Positions 7,994 through 16,697 of a DNA stretch of 19,845 nt are shown here, in pieces. Every line of letters starts with the position of its first letter. The first letter of the stretch is position 1. The notes under the pieces were generated by a model, which searched no databases, was not told the DNA's origin, and saw only the letters and a program-made list of their open reading frames with translations. The stretch covers positions 1-19,845 of the forward strand of contig JAEZHY010000198.1 in the NCBI GenBank assembly GCA_023416335.1. Direction: 5' to 3'. The position numbers and the translations under genes were made by a program. Origin of the DNA: Pseudomonadota bacterium. GTDB taxonomy: Bacteria; Desulfobacterota; Syntrophobacteria; Syntrophobacterales; Syntrophobacteraceae.

Positions 7994-10900
7994 ATTTTTC
8001 CGCCGTCTTCATAAAGCGCCCTGTCGCGACAACTTTGCTCACGATAGGAGCGGCACTGGCGGGGATAATCGCTTTCCGGTTTCTGCCCGTCTCTCCGCTG
8101 CCCCAGGTTGATTTCCCGACTATCCAAGTTTCCGCAAGCCTGCCGGGAGCCGATCCCGAGACAATGGCCACTTCCGTTGCGGCCCCCCTGGAACGGCAGT
8201 TCGGGCGTATAGCCGGCCTTGCCGAAATGACTTCGACGAGTTACCGCGGTTCGACCGGGATTGTCATGCAGTTCGATCTGAACCGTAACATAGACGGTGC
8301 TGCGCGCGATGTTCAGGCCGCAATAAACGCTGCCCGCAGTTACCTTCCTGCCGCACTGCCCAGCAATCCCATTTATCGCAAGGTCAATCCCGCCGATGCG
8401 CCGATCCTGATTATTGCCCTCACCTCGGATACCGTCACCAAGGCGAAAATGTACGATGCCGCGTCTACAATTCTGCAGCAGAAGCTCTCGCAGGTTGATG
8501 GAATCGGCCAGGTCTTCGTCGGAGGCGGGTCGCTCCCCGCTGTGCGCGTGGAATTGAACCCGTCAACGATGAACAAGTATGGTATAGGCCTGGAAGACCT
8601 GCGGGCCATGCTGAACCGCACAAATGTCAATCGCCCCAAAGGTCAGCTTGGCGACTCTTCCAGGACCTGGGAGATCCAGGCAAACGACCAGTTGCGTACG
8701 GCGGATGAATACAAGTCCCTTGTGGTGAGGTACAAAGACGGGGCGGTAGTCCGCCTTTCCGACCTGGGCGATGTCCGGGATTCGGTCGAGGATGTCAGGA
8801 CCGCCGGCCAGGTAAATGGAAATCCTTCGGTCATGATGGTGTTGTTCCGGCAACCGGGTGCGAACATCATAGAGACGGTGGACCGGGTGCGGGGCATGCT
8901 GCCTCAGTTGCAGGCATCAATTCCCCAAAGTATCAATATGTCCATAGTGATGGACCGAACACCGCCAATACGTGGTTCACTGGCGGATGTCGAGCGGACC
9001 CTGGTGATCTCGGGCATTCTGGTCATCCTCGTCGTGTTTGCCTTCCTGCGCAACGTGCGCGCGACGATCATCCCGAGTGTCGCGGTGCCGGTTTCGCTGG
9101 TCAGTACTTTCGGCGTCATGTACCTGCTCGGCTACAGCCTGGATAATCTTTCGCTCATGGCGCTTACCATCGCTACCGGCTTCGTAGTCGACGATGCGAT
9201 TGTGGTGCTCGAAAACATAACGCGATATATGGAAAAGGGGGAATCCGCTCTCCAGGCCGCCCTGCACGGCGCCAGGGAGATCACGTTCACCGTCCTCTCG
9301 ATGAGCATCTCTCTGGTTGCGGTATTTATACCCATACTTCTCATGGGGGGCATGGTAGGTCGCCTTTTTCGTGAATTCGCCGTGACCCTTTCGGTCGCTA
9401 TTATGATATCTCTGGCGGTATCGCTCACAACGACACCAATGATGTGCGCTACCGTGCTGAAAAGCGAGACGACCCGGACTCACGGTCGCATCTATCTGGC
9501 AATCGAATGGCTGTTCGAGTGCTTGCGGCGCGGATATGAATGGGGGTTGAGATGGGCCCTTCGCCACTCCCTCGTCATGGTGGGGCTGACGGTGCTTACC
9601 GTGGGCGTGAACGTCGCGCTCTTTATGGTGGTACCGAAAGGGTTTTTCCCGCAGCAGGACACCGGGCGTCTGACAGGATCGATCCAGGCGGCTCAGGACA
9701 TATCGTTTCAGGCAATGAGCGAGAAGCTGACCAAGGTTATAGAAGTCATCCGGAGCGATCCGGATGTGACCGATGTCAGCGGCTTCACAGGAGGGGGCGG
9801 CGGTGGCGGTGCTACGACCAACACGGCAAGGATGTTCATTTCTCTCAAGCCCTTCGAGACACGAAAGGCCAGTGCGCAGCAGATAATCGCGCGATTGCGC
9901 AAAAAACTCGCAACGGTTGCAGGCGCACCCACATTTCTTCAGCCGGTCCAGGAACTTCGAGTCGGGGGAAGGATGAGTAACGCTCAATTTCAGTACACGC
10001 TTCAGGGAGCCGACCTCGCGGAGCTGAACTCGTGGGCGCCGCGGATTCTGCAGCGACTCCGCACGCTGCCGCAAATCGTGGACGTGAACAGCGATCAGCA
10101 GGACAAGGGCTTGCAGGCCACACTCGTAATCGATCGGGATACGGCTTCACGCCTGGGTATCTCGTCCCAGTTGATCGACGATACCCTCTATGATGCTTTC
10201 GGACAGCGGCAGGTGTCGATAATATACAGCATGCTGAACCAGTACCACGTGGTGATGGAGGTCGATCCAAAGTATTGGCAGAGTCCCGATACGCTGCGGA
10301 CACTTTTCGTTCATTCCTCGACGGGTGCGGAGGTTCCTCTCAGCGCATTCGCACGGTTCGAACCGAGAGCCACGTCGCTTTCAGTCAACCACCTGGGGCA
10401 GTTTCCGTCGATCACCATCTCCTTCAATCTGGCGCCGGGCGTTGCGCTTGGCCAGGCGGTCGATGCCATTCAGCAGGCCACAAGAGAGATGGGAACGCCT
10501 TCCGGACTGAGGGGGACATTCCTCGGTACCGCCCAGGCATTTCAGGCCTCGCTCGCCAATGAGCATTTGCTCATCCTGGCTGCTCTCCTGACCGTCTACA
10601 TCGTTCTCGGCGTCTTGTACGAGAGCTATATTCATCCGATTACCATTCTTTCCACGCTCCCTTCCGCGGGAGTGGGTGCGCTGGTTGCGCTTTTGATTTC
10701 CGGTACCGAACTGAGCCTGATCGCAGTCATAGGAATCATTCTGCTGATAGGGCTTGTCAAAAAGAACGGTATCATGATCGTAGACTTTGCGCTCGATGCT
10801 GAACGCAGAGAAGGCAAGGACCCCGTCGACGCGATTTACCAGGCATGCCTTCTGCGATTCAGGCCTATCATGATGACGACCATGGCCGCACTTCTTGGAG

Positions 10901-11112
10901 CACTTCCGCTGGCCCTCGGCACCGGAGTAGGATCCGAGCTTCGGCGCCCTCTTGGAATTTCCATCGTCGGAGGTCTCATTTTCAGCCAGGCACTGACCTT
11001 GTTTACGACACCCGTTATATACCTGTACCTCGACCGCTTCCGACTCCTGCTCCTCCGCGCGAGGGCGAACCGCAGGAGACGGAAAGGGCTTATGCCCGAA
11101 GGGTCTCGCTAG
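7990..11112 (+). CDS. mdtC: MdtC-like RND multidrug efflux pump subunit
   Basis: A 1040-residue RND pump paralogous to the preceding gene throughout its length ([25 protein letters not shown]4 [17 protein letters not shown] with D401-D402, [25 protein letters not shown] and [24 protein letters not shown]). It overlaps the mdtB stop as ATGA. MdtC is the expected heteromeric partner of MdtB, at B2C1 stoichiometry in E. coli. A run of seven glycines occurs in the second periplasmic loop (encoded at about 9790-9810, [14 protein letters not shown]), where the neighbouring pump has the ordinary [12 protein letters not shown]. The proton-relay residues are intact in both pumps, so neither looks inactive. 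Confidence 0.92.
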   Translation: MNFSAVFIKRPVATTLLTIGAALAGIIAFRFLPVSPLPQVDFPTIQVSASLPGADPETMATSVAAPLERQFGRIAGLAEMTSTSYRGSTGIVMQFDLNRNIDGAARDVQAAINAARSYLPAALPSNPIYRKVNPADAPILIIALTSDTVTKAKMYDAASTILQQKLSQVDGIGQVFVGGGSLPAVRVELNPSTMNKYGIGLEDLRAMLNRTNVNRPKGQLGDSSRTWEIQANDQLRTADEYKSLVVRYKDGAVVRLSDLGDVRDSVEDVRTAGQVNGNPSVMMVLFRQPGANIIETVDRVRGMLPQLQASIPQSINMSIVMDRTPPIRGSLADVERTLVISGILVILVVFAFLRNVRATIIPSVAVPVSLVSTFGVMYLLGYSLDNLSLMALTIATGFVVDDAIVVLENITRYMEKGESALQAALHGAREITFTVLSMSISLVAVFIPILLMGGMVGRLFREFAVTLSVAIMISLAVSLTTTPMMCATVLKSETTRTHGRIYLAIEWLFECLRRGYEWGLRWALRHSLVMVGLTVLTVGVNVALFMVVPKGFFPQQDTGRLTGSIQAAQDISFQAMSEKLTKVIEVIRSDPDVTDVSGFTGGGGGGGATTNTARMFISLKPFETRKASAQQIIARLRKKLATVAGAPTFLQPVQELRVGGRMSNAQFQYTLQGADLAELNSWAPRILQRLRTLPQIVDVNSDQQDKGLQATLVIDRDTASRLGISSQLIDDTLYDAFGQRQVSIIYSMLNQYHVVMEVDPKYWQSPDTLRTLFVHSSTGAEVPLSAFARFEPRATSLSVNHLGQFPSITISFNLAPGVALGQAVDAIQQATREMGTPSGLRGTFLGTAQAFQASLANEHLLILAALLTVYIVLGVLYESYIHPITILSTLPSAGVGALVALLISGTELSLIAVIGIILLIGLVKKNGIMIVDFALDAERREGKDPVDAIYQACLLRFRPIMMTTMAALLGALPLALGTGVGSELRRPLGISIVGGLIFSQALTLFTTPVIYLYLDRFRLLLLRARANRRRRKGLMPEGSR

Positions 11113-11150
11113 ACGGAAAACTCGAAAGTTGCCTGCATACAGGATCGGAA

Positions 11151-12647
11151 ATGCATATGGGAAACATCTGCGATCGAAGGGAATGTTCTCGGGGAAAAGG
11201 CGGGGAAAGCTCCTGCGGGGTCAGACTGGCCTTCAGCGCGGCACTCTGTTTTATCCTTCAGGCCTGCACGGTAGGTCCCGACTACGTCAAACCGAAAATT
11301 CAGGCGCCGTCGGAATTCAAGGAGGCAGGCGTCTGGAAAGTTTCAGAACCTCGGGATCACCTGACTCGCGGAGCATGGTGGGAGATCTTTAAAGATCCTG
11401 AACTGACTGCTCTCGAAGAGCAGGTGAACATTTCGAACCAGAACCTGGCAGTGGCTGAGGCGAATTTCAGGCGTGCCGTGGCCGTGGTTCAGGCAGCGCG
11501 GGCCGGGTATTTTCCGACCGTGACTGCAGGGACTTCCGCGACACGATCGCGCAGTTCCGGTAATGTCGGCAGGGGGCCCGGCGCAACGACCTCCGATTAC
11601 CAGTTTGCGGGAGGAGCGTCGTGGGAACTGGATCTGTGGGGCAAGGTGCGTCGGTCCGTCGAGTCGGGAACGGCAAGCGCCCAATCCAGTGCTGCCGATA
11701 TCGAATCCGTTCGCTTGAGTGCGCAGGCACAGCTGGCGCAGGACTATTTCCAGATGCGGACACTGGACGCGCAGAAGGCCATCTTCGACAGGACAATCGA
11801 GGTCTATCAAAAATTCCTGCAACTCACGAAAGATCGCTATTCGAGCGGCATCGCATCGAAGTCGGACATCCTCCAGGCCGAAACTCAACTGAAAAACGCC
11901 CAGGCCCAGTCTACCGATACAGGCGTGCAGAGGGCCGCCATGGAGCATGCGATCGCGCTTCTTGTTGGAAAAGCCCCTTCCGAACTTACAATCCCGGCAA
12001 AGCCTCTTACAGGAACTCCTCCCAATATGCCGGCCGGATTGCCTTCGGAACTCCTGGAGCGCAGGCCGGATATCGCTTCGGCAGAGAGACTCGTCGCCGC
12101 TGCAAATGCGCAGATAGGTGTGGCCGAAGCAGCCTATTATCCGACTCTTACCCTGAGTGCATCGGGGGGCTTCGAGGCCTCCAAGATTGCGCAATGGTTT
12201 GCATGGCCCAGCCGCATATGGTCGCTCGGCCCGGCAATGGTTCAGCAGACACTTTTCGATGGGGGCCTGAGGCGTGCACAGACCGAACAGGCTAAAGCCT
12301 CATATGATGCAACCGTGGCCTCATACCGCCAGACAGTGCTGACCGCCTTCCAGGAAGTTGAAGACAATCTCGCTGCGCTGAGGATTCTGGAGCAGGAAGC
12401 CGGGATCCAGGATGAAGCGGTAAATGCGGCGAAGGAATCTGTCGAGGTGACCAGGAATCGATACAAGGCCGGGACTGCCGGCTCTCTGGACGTGATTGTC
12501 ACGCAGGCAATTGCGCTCAATGCCGAGATAACTGCAATTAATATTCAAGGCCGCCGCATGGCTTCCGGCGTGCTTCTGATTCAGGCGCTCGGAGGTGGGT
12601 GGAATGCTCAGGACCTTCCCGCAGGCGACAGGTACGGTCAGAAGTAG
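11151..12647 (+). CDS. Outer-membrane efflux lipoprotein (NodT/OprM family)
   Basis: A 498-residue TolC-like channel of the RND outer-membrane lipoprotein group. After a 25-residue polar N-tail comes a hydrophobic segment and the lipobox LQAC (lipid-modified C39), followed by the family signature TVGPDYVKP. Two repeated helical-barrel halves follow, with typical segments SWELDLWGKVRRSVESG, LPSELLERRPDIASAERLVAAANAQIGVAEAAYYPTL (quoted in part: ERRPDIASAE) and QTLFDGGLRRAQ. The frame is open far upstream into the pump gene, but the start at 11151 is chosen for AGGA six bases before it and because it precedes the signal peptide. ATG 11157 is an alternative. It follows the pump by 38 bases and completes a tripartite envelope-spanning efflux system. 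Confidence 0.9.
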   Translation: MHMGNICDRRECSRGKGGESSCGVRLAFSAALCFILQACTVGPDYVKPKIQAPSEFKEAGVWKVSEPRDHLTRGAWWEIFKDPELTALEEQVNISNQNLAVAEANFRRAVAVVQAARAGYFPTVTAGTSATRSRSSGNVGRGPGATTSDYQFAGGASWELDLWGKVRRSVESGTASAQSSAADIESVRLSAQAQLAQDYFQMRTLDAQKAIFDRTIEVYQKFLQLTKDRYSSGIASKSDILQAETQLKNAQAQSTDTGVQRAAMEHAIALLVGKAPSELTIPAKPLTGTPPNMPAGLPSELLERRPDIASAERLVAAANAQIGVAEAAYYPTLTLSASGGFEASKIAQWFAWPSRIWSLGPAMVQQTLFDGGLRRAQTEQAKASYDATVASYRQTVLTAFQEVEDNLAALRILEQEAGIQDEAVNAAKESVEVTRNRYKAGTAGSLDVIVTQAIALNAEITAINIQGRRMASGVLLIQALGGGWNAQDLPAGDRYGQK

Positions 12648-12694
12648 GCATTAGTCCCCCGCTCCGGCCACATCTTCGTGAGTCAGTTTGGCTT

Positions 12695-12748
12695 CGCCCC
12701 CGGACAGGAATCCCTTTGGCGTCAACTTAAAGTGCCGGGGGCGTTTTT
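12695..12748 (+). terminator. Large-loop intrinsic terminator of the efflux operon
   Basis: CGCCCCCGG (12695-12703) pairs perfectly with CCGGGGGCG (12735-12743), and T5 follows at once (12744-12748). The stem is strong, but the loop is 31 bases, unusually long; CTTT/AAAG inside it may close it further. It lies 48 bases after the channel gene and also separates it from the convergent toxin-like gene. Confidence 0.7.
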
Positions 12749-12770
12749 CTTGCGCAAACAGTATCGGGAA

Positions 12771-13259
12771 CTACCTGGCGCACAAACCGCGAAAAATTAT
12801 CCTGAGATCCTGGTCGGTTATGTCCCGCAAGACCAACTCGTCATAATCCGGTTCATCAGAAGCGCATTGGGGTTCGCGAGCTTCGATTACGCCGGCTGGG
12901 GAAGAGCCGGGGACCTGTATGTCTTTCTTCTTCAAAAAGGGTTCGAGTCCGGAGTTGTTTCTTATCCAGAGATCGCACTCGTCATGGCTGCCGACGAAGG
13001 CAAACTTTATCCCGTCTTCGCGCATGATGCCAAGCAGGCGATACCCATATACCAGATCGAATTTGATGCATTTCTTTATTCTTGCTTCACCATTCCTGGT
13101 AAGCCTGCCGGGTGGCATTGTCCCGCTGTACCCATCTACTGCAAAATTCCGGGCTATCTGTTTAGCGTGATTTGCGGCCATGGCCGGAATGCCTCCTTCT
13201 TTAAGGAGGTTTTTCAGCTGCTTTGTCAATCTTGTGTCCTGATAAACGCAAAAAGCCAT
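12771..13259 (-). CDS. RelE-like toxin-domain protein, solitary
   Basis: A 162-residue soluble protein. Residues 5-105 have the look of a RelE/ParE-superfamily mRNA interferase: an N-terminal helical part (DTRLTKQLKNLLKEGG), a strand region with GEARIKKCIKFDLVYGYRLLGI, and the conserved C-terminal FVGSHDECDLWIRNN ('GTHDECDRWLENN' in relatives). A polar linker and a short C-terminal helix-rich tail (DYDELVLRDITDQDLRIIF) follow. Relatives are annotated as cytotoxic translational repressors. No antitoxin gene is visible on either side, and the tail might serve as a built-in partner region, but that is conjecture. The start has only a weak AGGA. A later ATG (residue 27) has AAGGAGG ten bases before it, but starting there would cut the N-terminal helix. 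It is convergent with the efflux operon. Confidence 0.6.
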   Translation of the reverse strand: MAFCVYQDTRLTKQLKNLLKEGGIPAMAANHAKQIARNFAVDGYSGTMPPGRLTRNGEARIKKCIKFDLVYGYRLLGIMREDGIKFAFVGSHDECDLWIRNNSGLEPFLKKKDIQVPGSSPAGVIEAREPQCASDEPDYDELVLRDITDQDLRIIFRGLCAR

Positions 13260-13500
13260 GGCGGAATTCCTGCAGAATAAGCAAGAGTAGTTGGAAACAG
13301 TCCGATCAAAAACACATACCTCGGCGTAGGAAGAGAGATAACAGCACCGGTTGGGGTCTGTCCAATCGATTTGTTGCGGTGGTCGGTTATGGACAAATAG
13401 GAAATACCGATATATAAAATAGGCCGCTGGGGTAGCATTGTCACAGGGTAAGTAGTTTATGAAGTTGCGTCCGTTCGATCAGGGGTTGATGTGAGCCGCA

Positions 13501-13526
13501 ACCGGTTCGGACCGGAATCGAACCGG
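13501..13526. repeat. Three spaced ACCGG repeats upstream of the sigma54 activator gene
   Basis: ACCGG occurs at 13501, 13511 and 13522, each followed by an AT-containing spacer, so the motif recurs about once per helical turn. The cluster lies about 240 bases upstream of the sigma54 promoter, at an enhancer-like distance. It could be a binding array for the neighbouring activator. No experimental or family knowledge supports a specific assignment. Confidence 0.3.
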
Positions 13527-13741
13527 AATTAGTTCTTCTCCCGGCAAAGTTCGAGGGCCTGTGCATAGAAATGCATATTTTGCATACTTAGTGAGTTGTT
13601 AGCGAAAAGTTGTTCTCATTGAAGAGAAAACTGTTGTAGAATATAAGACCTATTCTCATTTTACTGCACTAAGTCGATATATAGATGTGATTCTAAAGCT
13701 CGGCAAGTTACATGATAAAAATCTGTGTCCGATGAAAAGAT

Positions 13742-13758
13742 CGGCATCTACCTTGCAT
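13742..13758 (+). promoter_or_regulatory. Sigma54 (-24/-12) promoter of the PAS activator gene
   Basis: The site reads CGGCATCTACCTTGCAT. GG (13743-13744) and GC (13755-13756) are exactly the 10 bases apart required by RpoN, and GGCA and TTGCA match the consensus TGGCAC-N5-TTGCA apart from the first T and the C at position 6. Transcription would start near 13768, giving a leader of about 100 bases. An inverted repeat, CGAGCCG (13778-13784) / CGGCTCG (13802-13808), falls in that leader. The rest of the 606-base spacer 13260-13865 shows only AT-rich sequence and the ACCGG cluster. Confidence 0.6.
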
Positions 13759-13865
13759 TAAGCAACTGTGTGATCCACGAGCCGGCATCTTCTCAACCGA
13801 TCGGCTCGATAATCTCATCCTCTGGTACGCATTCGCTTTCTTTTCATCTCATCTGGGGGTTCTGA

Positions 13866-15362
13866 ATGGGTAATCTCTATTGTCGCTCCTTCGTTCAACC
13901 CGCTCCAGTATATCCATTTGAGGCCTGTGAACTGGAAGATATCCTTGAGGCGTCCCATGACGGGCTGTTCATCACCGACGGGGAGGGAAAGGTCCTCATG
14001 GTGAACAGCGCATGGGAGCGGATTTGCGGTATTCAGCGGGATAACGTTGTGGGGAAGCATGCCCAGCACCTGGTGAAAAACGGCATGTATTCCGAATCCT
14101 GTGCGTACCGGGCTCTGATTGAGAGAAGGAAGACCACCATCATGCTCCAGATGACCGATGGGGACAAAGTCGGTCAAAAGATTATGGCAACCGGCATTCC
14201 CATCATGGGAGAAGATGGAGATGTCCGTCGGGTAGTGGTCAATGTACGTGATATAACGGAGATTATCTATCTCAAGGATCTACTGGAAAAGACCCGGCAG
14301 CTCAATGAGATCTACGCAGCCGAACTGGAGCAGATGCGCATCCAGCAGATGAGCAGCAATGGCGAAATCGTGGCAAGAAGCCCGAAAACTCGCCGCGTGC
14401 TCGAAATGGCTAATCAGGTTGCCAAGGTAGATTCCACCGTTTTGATCCGGGGCGAATCGGGGACGGGCAAGGAGGTTATAGCCAATACGATTCACCGTAC
14501 GAGTCACCGCTCGACCGGTCCCCTTATCAAGGTGAACTGCGGTGCAATCCCTGAGAATCTTCTGGAATCCGAACTGTTTGGTTATGAATCCGGCGCTTTT
14601 ACGGGTGCCAGGAAACAGGGCAAGCCCGGCATGTTCGAACTGGCGGAGAAAGGGACCCTCTTTCTGGATGAAGTGGGCGACATCTCGCTGAGTCTGCAGG
14701 TTAAATTGCTGCGTGTTCTGCAGGACCACGAGATCATGCGTGTAGGGGGTCTCAAGCCGCTTCCGATCGACGTGAGAATTGTCGCCGCAACCAATAGAAA
14801 TCTCGAGGAAATGGTTGCGAACGGTTCTTTCAGGGATGACCTCTATTACAGGCTGAATGTGGTTTCAATCGAGATTCCGCCTCTTCGTGAACGCAGGGAG
14901 GATATCCCGCTGCTTGTGCTGTGGCTGCTGGAGAGAATCAATAAGAAGTACCAATTCAGCAAGCGCTTCTCTCCGATGGTCATCGATCATTTCATGCACT
15001 ATTCGTGGCCCGGGAATATTCGCGAACTGGAAAATGTCATCGAGCGGATGCTTGTAATGACCGAGGAAGAAGAGATAAAGATAGGGCATCTTCCGGCGTA
15101 TATGCTGAACTGCAGCCCGTCTGCCGACGGCGCGATCGTTGCGCCTCAAAACATGCCGCTGAACAAGGTCCTGGAAATGGTGGAAGTCCAGTTGCTGCAG
15201 CAGGCGTTAAAGACACACGGGAGCACGAGAAAAGCCGCTACGGCCTTGAAAATAAGTCAATCGGCCGTGATGCGAAAGCTCAGGAAACACAAACTCTGCC
15301 CGGCGGAAGAAGATTTCGATGGAGTAACGCCCTTTGGCGATGATCCCAGGATGAGGATTTGA
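13866..15362 (+). CDS. PAS-domain sigma54-dependent transcriptional activator
   Basis: A 498-residue enhancer-binding protein. It has an N-terminal PAS sensor (about 22-130, DILEASHDGLFITDGEGKVL), a coiled-coil linker (133-165), and the AAA+ sigma54-interaction domain with Walker A GESGTGKE (196-203), the sigma54-contacting loop GAFTGA (243-248), Walker B LFLDEVGD (265-272) and WPGNIRELENVIERM. A Fis-type helix-turn-helix at the end (about 436-476) includes STRKAATALKISQSAVMRKL. All catalytic motifs are intact. It has no receiver domain, so it responds to a PAS-bound ligand or redox state rather than a kinase. The start has GGGGG six bases upstream. Its own promoter looks sigma54-dependent, suggesting autoactivation. 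Its other targets are unknown; no clear sigma54 promoter was seen before the Hdr operon. Confidence 0.93.
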   Translation: MGNLYCRSFVQPAPVYPFEACELEDILEASHDGLFITDGEGKVLMVNSAWERICGIQRDNVVGKHAQHLVKNGMYSESCAYRALIERRKTTIMLQMTDGDKVGQKIMATGIPIMGEDGDVRRVVVNVRDITEIIYLKDLLEKTRQLNEIYAAELEQMRIQQMSSNGEIVARSPKTRRVLEMANQVAKVDSTVLIRGESGTGKEVIANTIHRTSHRSTGPLIKVNCGAIPENLLESELFGYESGAFTGARKQGKPGMFELAEKGTLFLDEVGDISLSLQVKLLRVLQDHEIMRVGGLKPLPIDVRIVAATNRNLEEMVANGSFRDDLYYRLNVVSIEIPPLRERREDIPLLVLWLLERINKKYQFSKRFSPMVIDHFMHYSWPGNIRELENVIERMLVMTEEEEIKIGHLPAYMLNCSPSADGAIVAPQNMPLNKVLEMVEVQLLQQALKTHGSTRKAATALKISQSAVMRKLRKHKLCPAEEDFDGVTPFGDDPRMRI

Positions 15363-15377
15363 CCGACACCCGGAAAC

Positions 15378-15401
15378 GAATCATCGGGCCCGAAACGATT
15401 C
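15378..15401. repeat. Nested inverted repeat after the sigma54 activator gene
   Basis: GAATC (15378-15382) and GATTC (15397-15401) flank a GC-rich inner palindrome (TCGGGCCCGA, 15384-15393). It lies 16 bases after the stop codon, so it may act as a transcript-end hairpin, though no T-tract follows. Two more short inverted repeats occur in this spacer: CCAATTG/CAATTGG (15548-15563) and GAGCCC/GGGCTC (15568-15591). The 15363-15634 spacer contains no gene I can support. Confidence 0.35.
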
Positions 15402-15634
15402 TGAGTTGGATTCGATTCGGTGATGCAATTTCGATTCGACTTGTCACTTTCGCCCTCCGGCATTGCCCTGCTTATGTCGGAGATTCCTGGACGACATTTC
15501 TCCGAGTCTGAAGCGACTCACCTGGTTTTCCCTTCCTTTTGAAAAGCCCAATTGTGCAATTGGAGCGGAGCCCTCCATGTCCGGTGGGCTCAGACTTGAG
15601 AATACTTCAGACTAATACCCGTAGGTTAACAGCA

Positions 15635-15661
15635 AGAAAAGCCTCACCCTATCGGGCGAGG
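15635..15661 (-). terminator. Intrinsic terminator overlapping the stop codon of the OB-fold gene
   Basis: On the minus strand CCTCGCCC, the loop GATA and GGGTGAGG form an 8-bp stem with one G-U pair, followed by C and TTTTCTT. The TGA stop codon lies within the 3' arm, so translation to the end would melt the hairpin until the ribosome leaves. Confidence 0.75.
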
Positions 15662-16045
15662 TGCTCCCTGTTGCACTGCGGTTATTTGTGTCGGTTCGTC
15701 AATGATAATCTGAGGGACTCCCATGAAGCTGACGACCACGCCCTCGACGCAAACCTGCTTCCCGGAAAACATCTGCTCGGGTGAATTCTGAAATCTAGGC
15801 CGAGTATTTCCCCAGATCACGATTTCGAAAACCTGGTTCGGAAAAGGTTTATCCAGATAGATGAAGGTCGGCTGGTTTGCCAGTTCCGGCATGTAGATGA
15901 TTTCTGCGACTGTGCCGCAGACGGTGACAAGTCGTTGGTTATTGCGTGATTCCAGCTCCGGTATGACGGAATCCTGTGCAAAAGACAGGTTGACCGCTGA
16001 GAGCGCAAATAGGAGTCCAAAAACAACCATCCCGATGGTCTTCAT
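15644..16045 (-). CDS. Small exported OB-fold-like protein (unnamed)
   Basis: A 133-residue protein with a clear Sec signal peptide (MKTIGMVVFGLLFALSAVNLSFA, cleavage expected before Q24; quoted in part MVVFGLLFALSAV). The mature part alternates short strands in an OB-fold pattern: RLVTVCGTVAEIIYM, TFIYLDKPFPNQVFEIVIWG, GKQVCVEGVVVSFMGVPQIII. The G-x-V pattern of strand 1 and the final 'G-x-P-x-I-x-[IV]-x-x-P-x-x-I' are typical of the small periplasmic proteins often mislabelled nucleic-acid-binding. Two cysteines (in VCGTV and QVCVEG) could form a disulfide. The frame is open to 16090, but the start at 16045 is chosen for GGGAGGAG just before it and for the signal peptide. It stands alone with its own terminator. 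Its role is unknown. Confidence 0.75.
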   Translation of the reverse strand: MKTIGMVVFGLLFALSAVNLSFAQDSVIPELESRNNQRLVTVCGTVAEIIYMPELANQPTFIYLDKPFPNQVFEIVIWGNTRPRFQNSPEQMFSGKQVCVEGVVVSFMGVPQIIIDEPTQITAVQQGAPRPIG

Positions 16046-16122
16046 TATCTCCTCCCGAGGCATGATCAAACGGAATGCCTCTCCTGTCACATATGGTAAT
16101 CATGCCGGCAGGGACGAAAAGT

Positions 16123-16138
16123 CGGTCGGAGCCGACCG
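16123..16138. repeat. 7-bp inverted repeat upstream of the OB-fold gene
   Basis: CGGTCGG, AG and CCGACCG form a near-perfect GC-rich palindrome 78 bases before the OB-fold gene start, on the side where its promoter should be. It may be an operator or a leader hairpin. Confidence 0.35.
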
Positions 16139-16245
16139 TCTCTTATGAAACTTCAATAAAAGTTCACGGTGAGCCGCGCTGTCGACTGTCGTTGGTGTGG
16201 TGTTTTGCACAGATCTGAGAATCGTGGCGGAGCGTTGAAAAATCC

Positions 16246-16273
16246 TTGACAAAGGGTTGGGGATGTCTAAGAT
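16246..16273 (+). promoter_or_regulatory. Sigma70-type promoter directed at the Hdr operon
   Basis: A perfect -35 TTGACA (16246-16251), a 16-base spacer and TAAGAT (16268-16273, 4/6 of the -10 consensus) make the best housekeeping promoter in the window. It points toward the Hdr genes and would leave a leader of about 415 bases before the first start codon. Three tandem 9-base units beginning GCACA (16284, 16293, 16302) begin at or just after the predicted start site. Confidence 0.55.
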
Positions 16274-16340
16274 GAATCGCGTCGCACAAACGGCACAATT
16301 GGCACAGTCGCCATGTGCTTCCTTCCGGCAGACAGGCAGC

Positions 16341-16360
16341 ACCGACAATCGATCGGTTGT
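16341..16360. promoter_or_regulatory. 20-bp near-perfect palindrome in the Hdr operon leader
   Basis: CGACAATCGA followed by TCGGTTGTCG is self-complementary at 9 of 10 pairs, the tenth being T-G. It lies about 65 bases downstream of the predicted transcription start. Length and symmetry suit a dimeric repressor, and the HTH domain encoded at the head of the operon is one candidate; the same sequence could also fold in RNA. Nothing else can be supported between 16361 and 16697. Confidence 0.4.
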
Positions 16361-16697
16361 CGAAAGAACCCGGGGTACCTGAAAGGAGGCCTCGTCCAGG
16401 CAAAGAGGTTATTGCCGACATGTAATAGAGCAGAATTGATGTTGATTATCCGGTTTCTCTCATCGCACTCTTAAGACCTTTCCATTCACATCTGAAACTC
16501 CGTTTCATTTCCTATCCTTTTCAAATCCTTATCACGCGGCATTTTGCGATTTCATTGCCGTTCCGAAGACTTGGCAGAATGTTCTCATTGCCTCCGTTCG
16601 GATCCCCGCGGATTCGCCGGGCGTGGCCTGTATAGCAGTGCGGTAGAGCGCCTGTGAAGGGTGCGTCGTCCTTATTCCTTTTGGAACGGAGTCGAGG

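Noticed and set aside
12678..13280. 200-codon plus-strand frame over the toxin-like gene
   Set aside because: It begins inside the efflux terminator and is antisense to a frame with a recognisable RelE-like motif.
16194..16209. Possible sigma54 promoter (TTGGTG...TTTTGCA) upstream of the Hdr operon
   Set aside because: The GG to GC spacing is 11 bases instead of the strict 10. The TTGACA/TAAGAT promoter just downstream is more convincing.
16100..16421. Minus-strand frames with Cys clusters (CANCAVC, CQLCRLC) between the OB-fold gene and the Hdr operon
   Set aside because: The Cys codons come from the three GCACA-headed 9-base repeats read in reverse. There is no ribosome-binding site or family resemblance, and the frames cross the plus-strand promoter.
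16629..16655. tRNA-like segment (AGTGCGGTAGAGCGCCTG resembles a D-arm)
   Set aside because: No matching acceptor stem, anticodon arm or T-arm with GGTTCGA could be found around it, so it is not a tRNA. A decayed fragment cannot be excluded.
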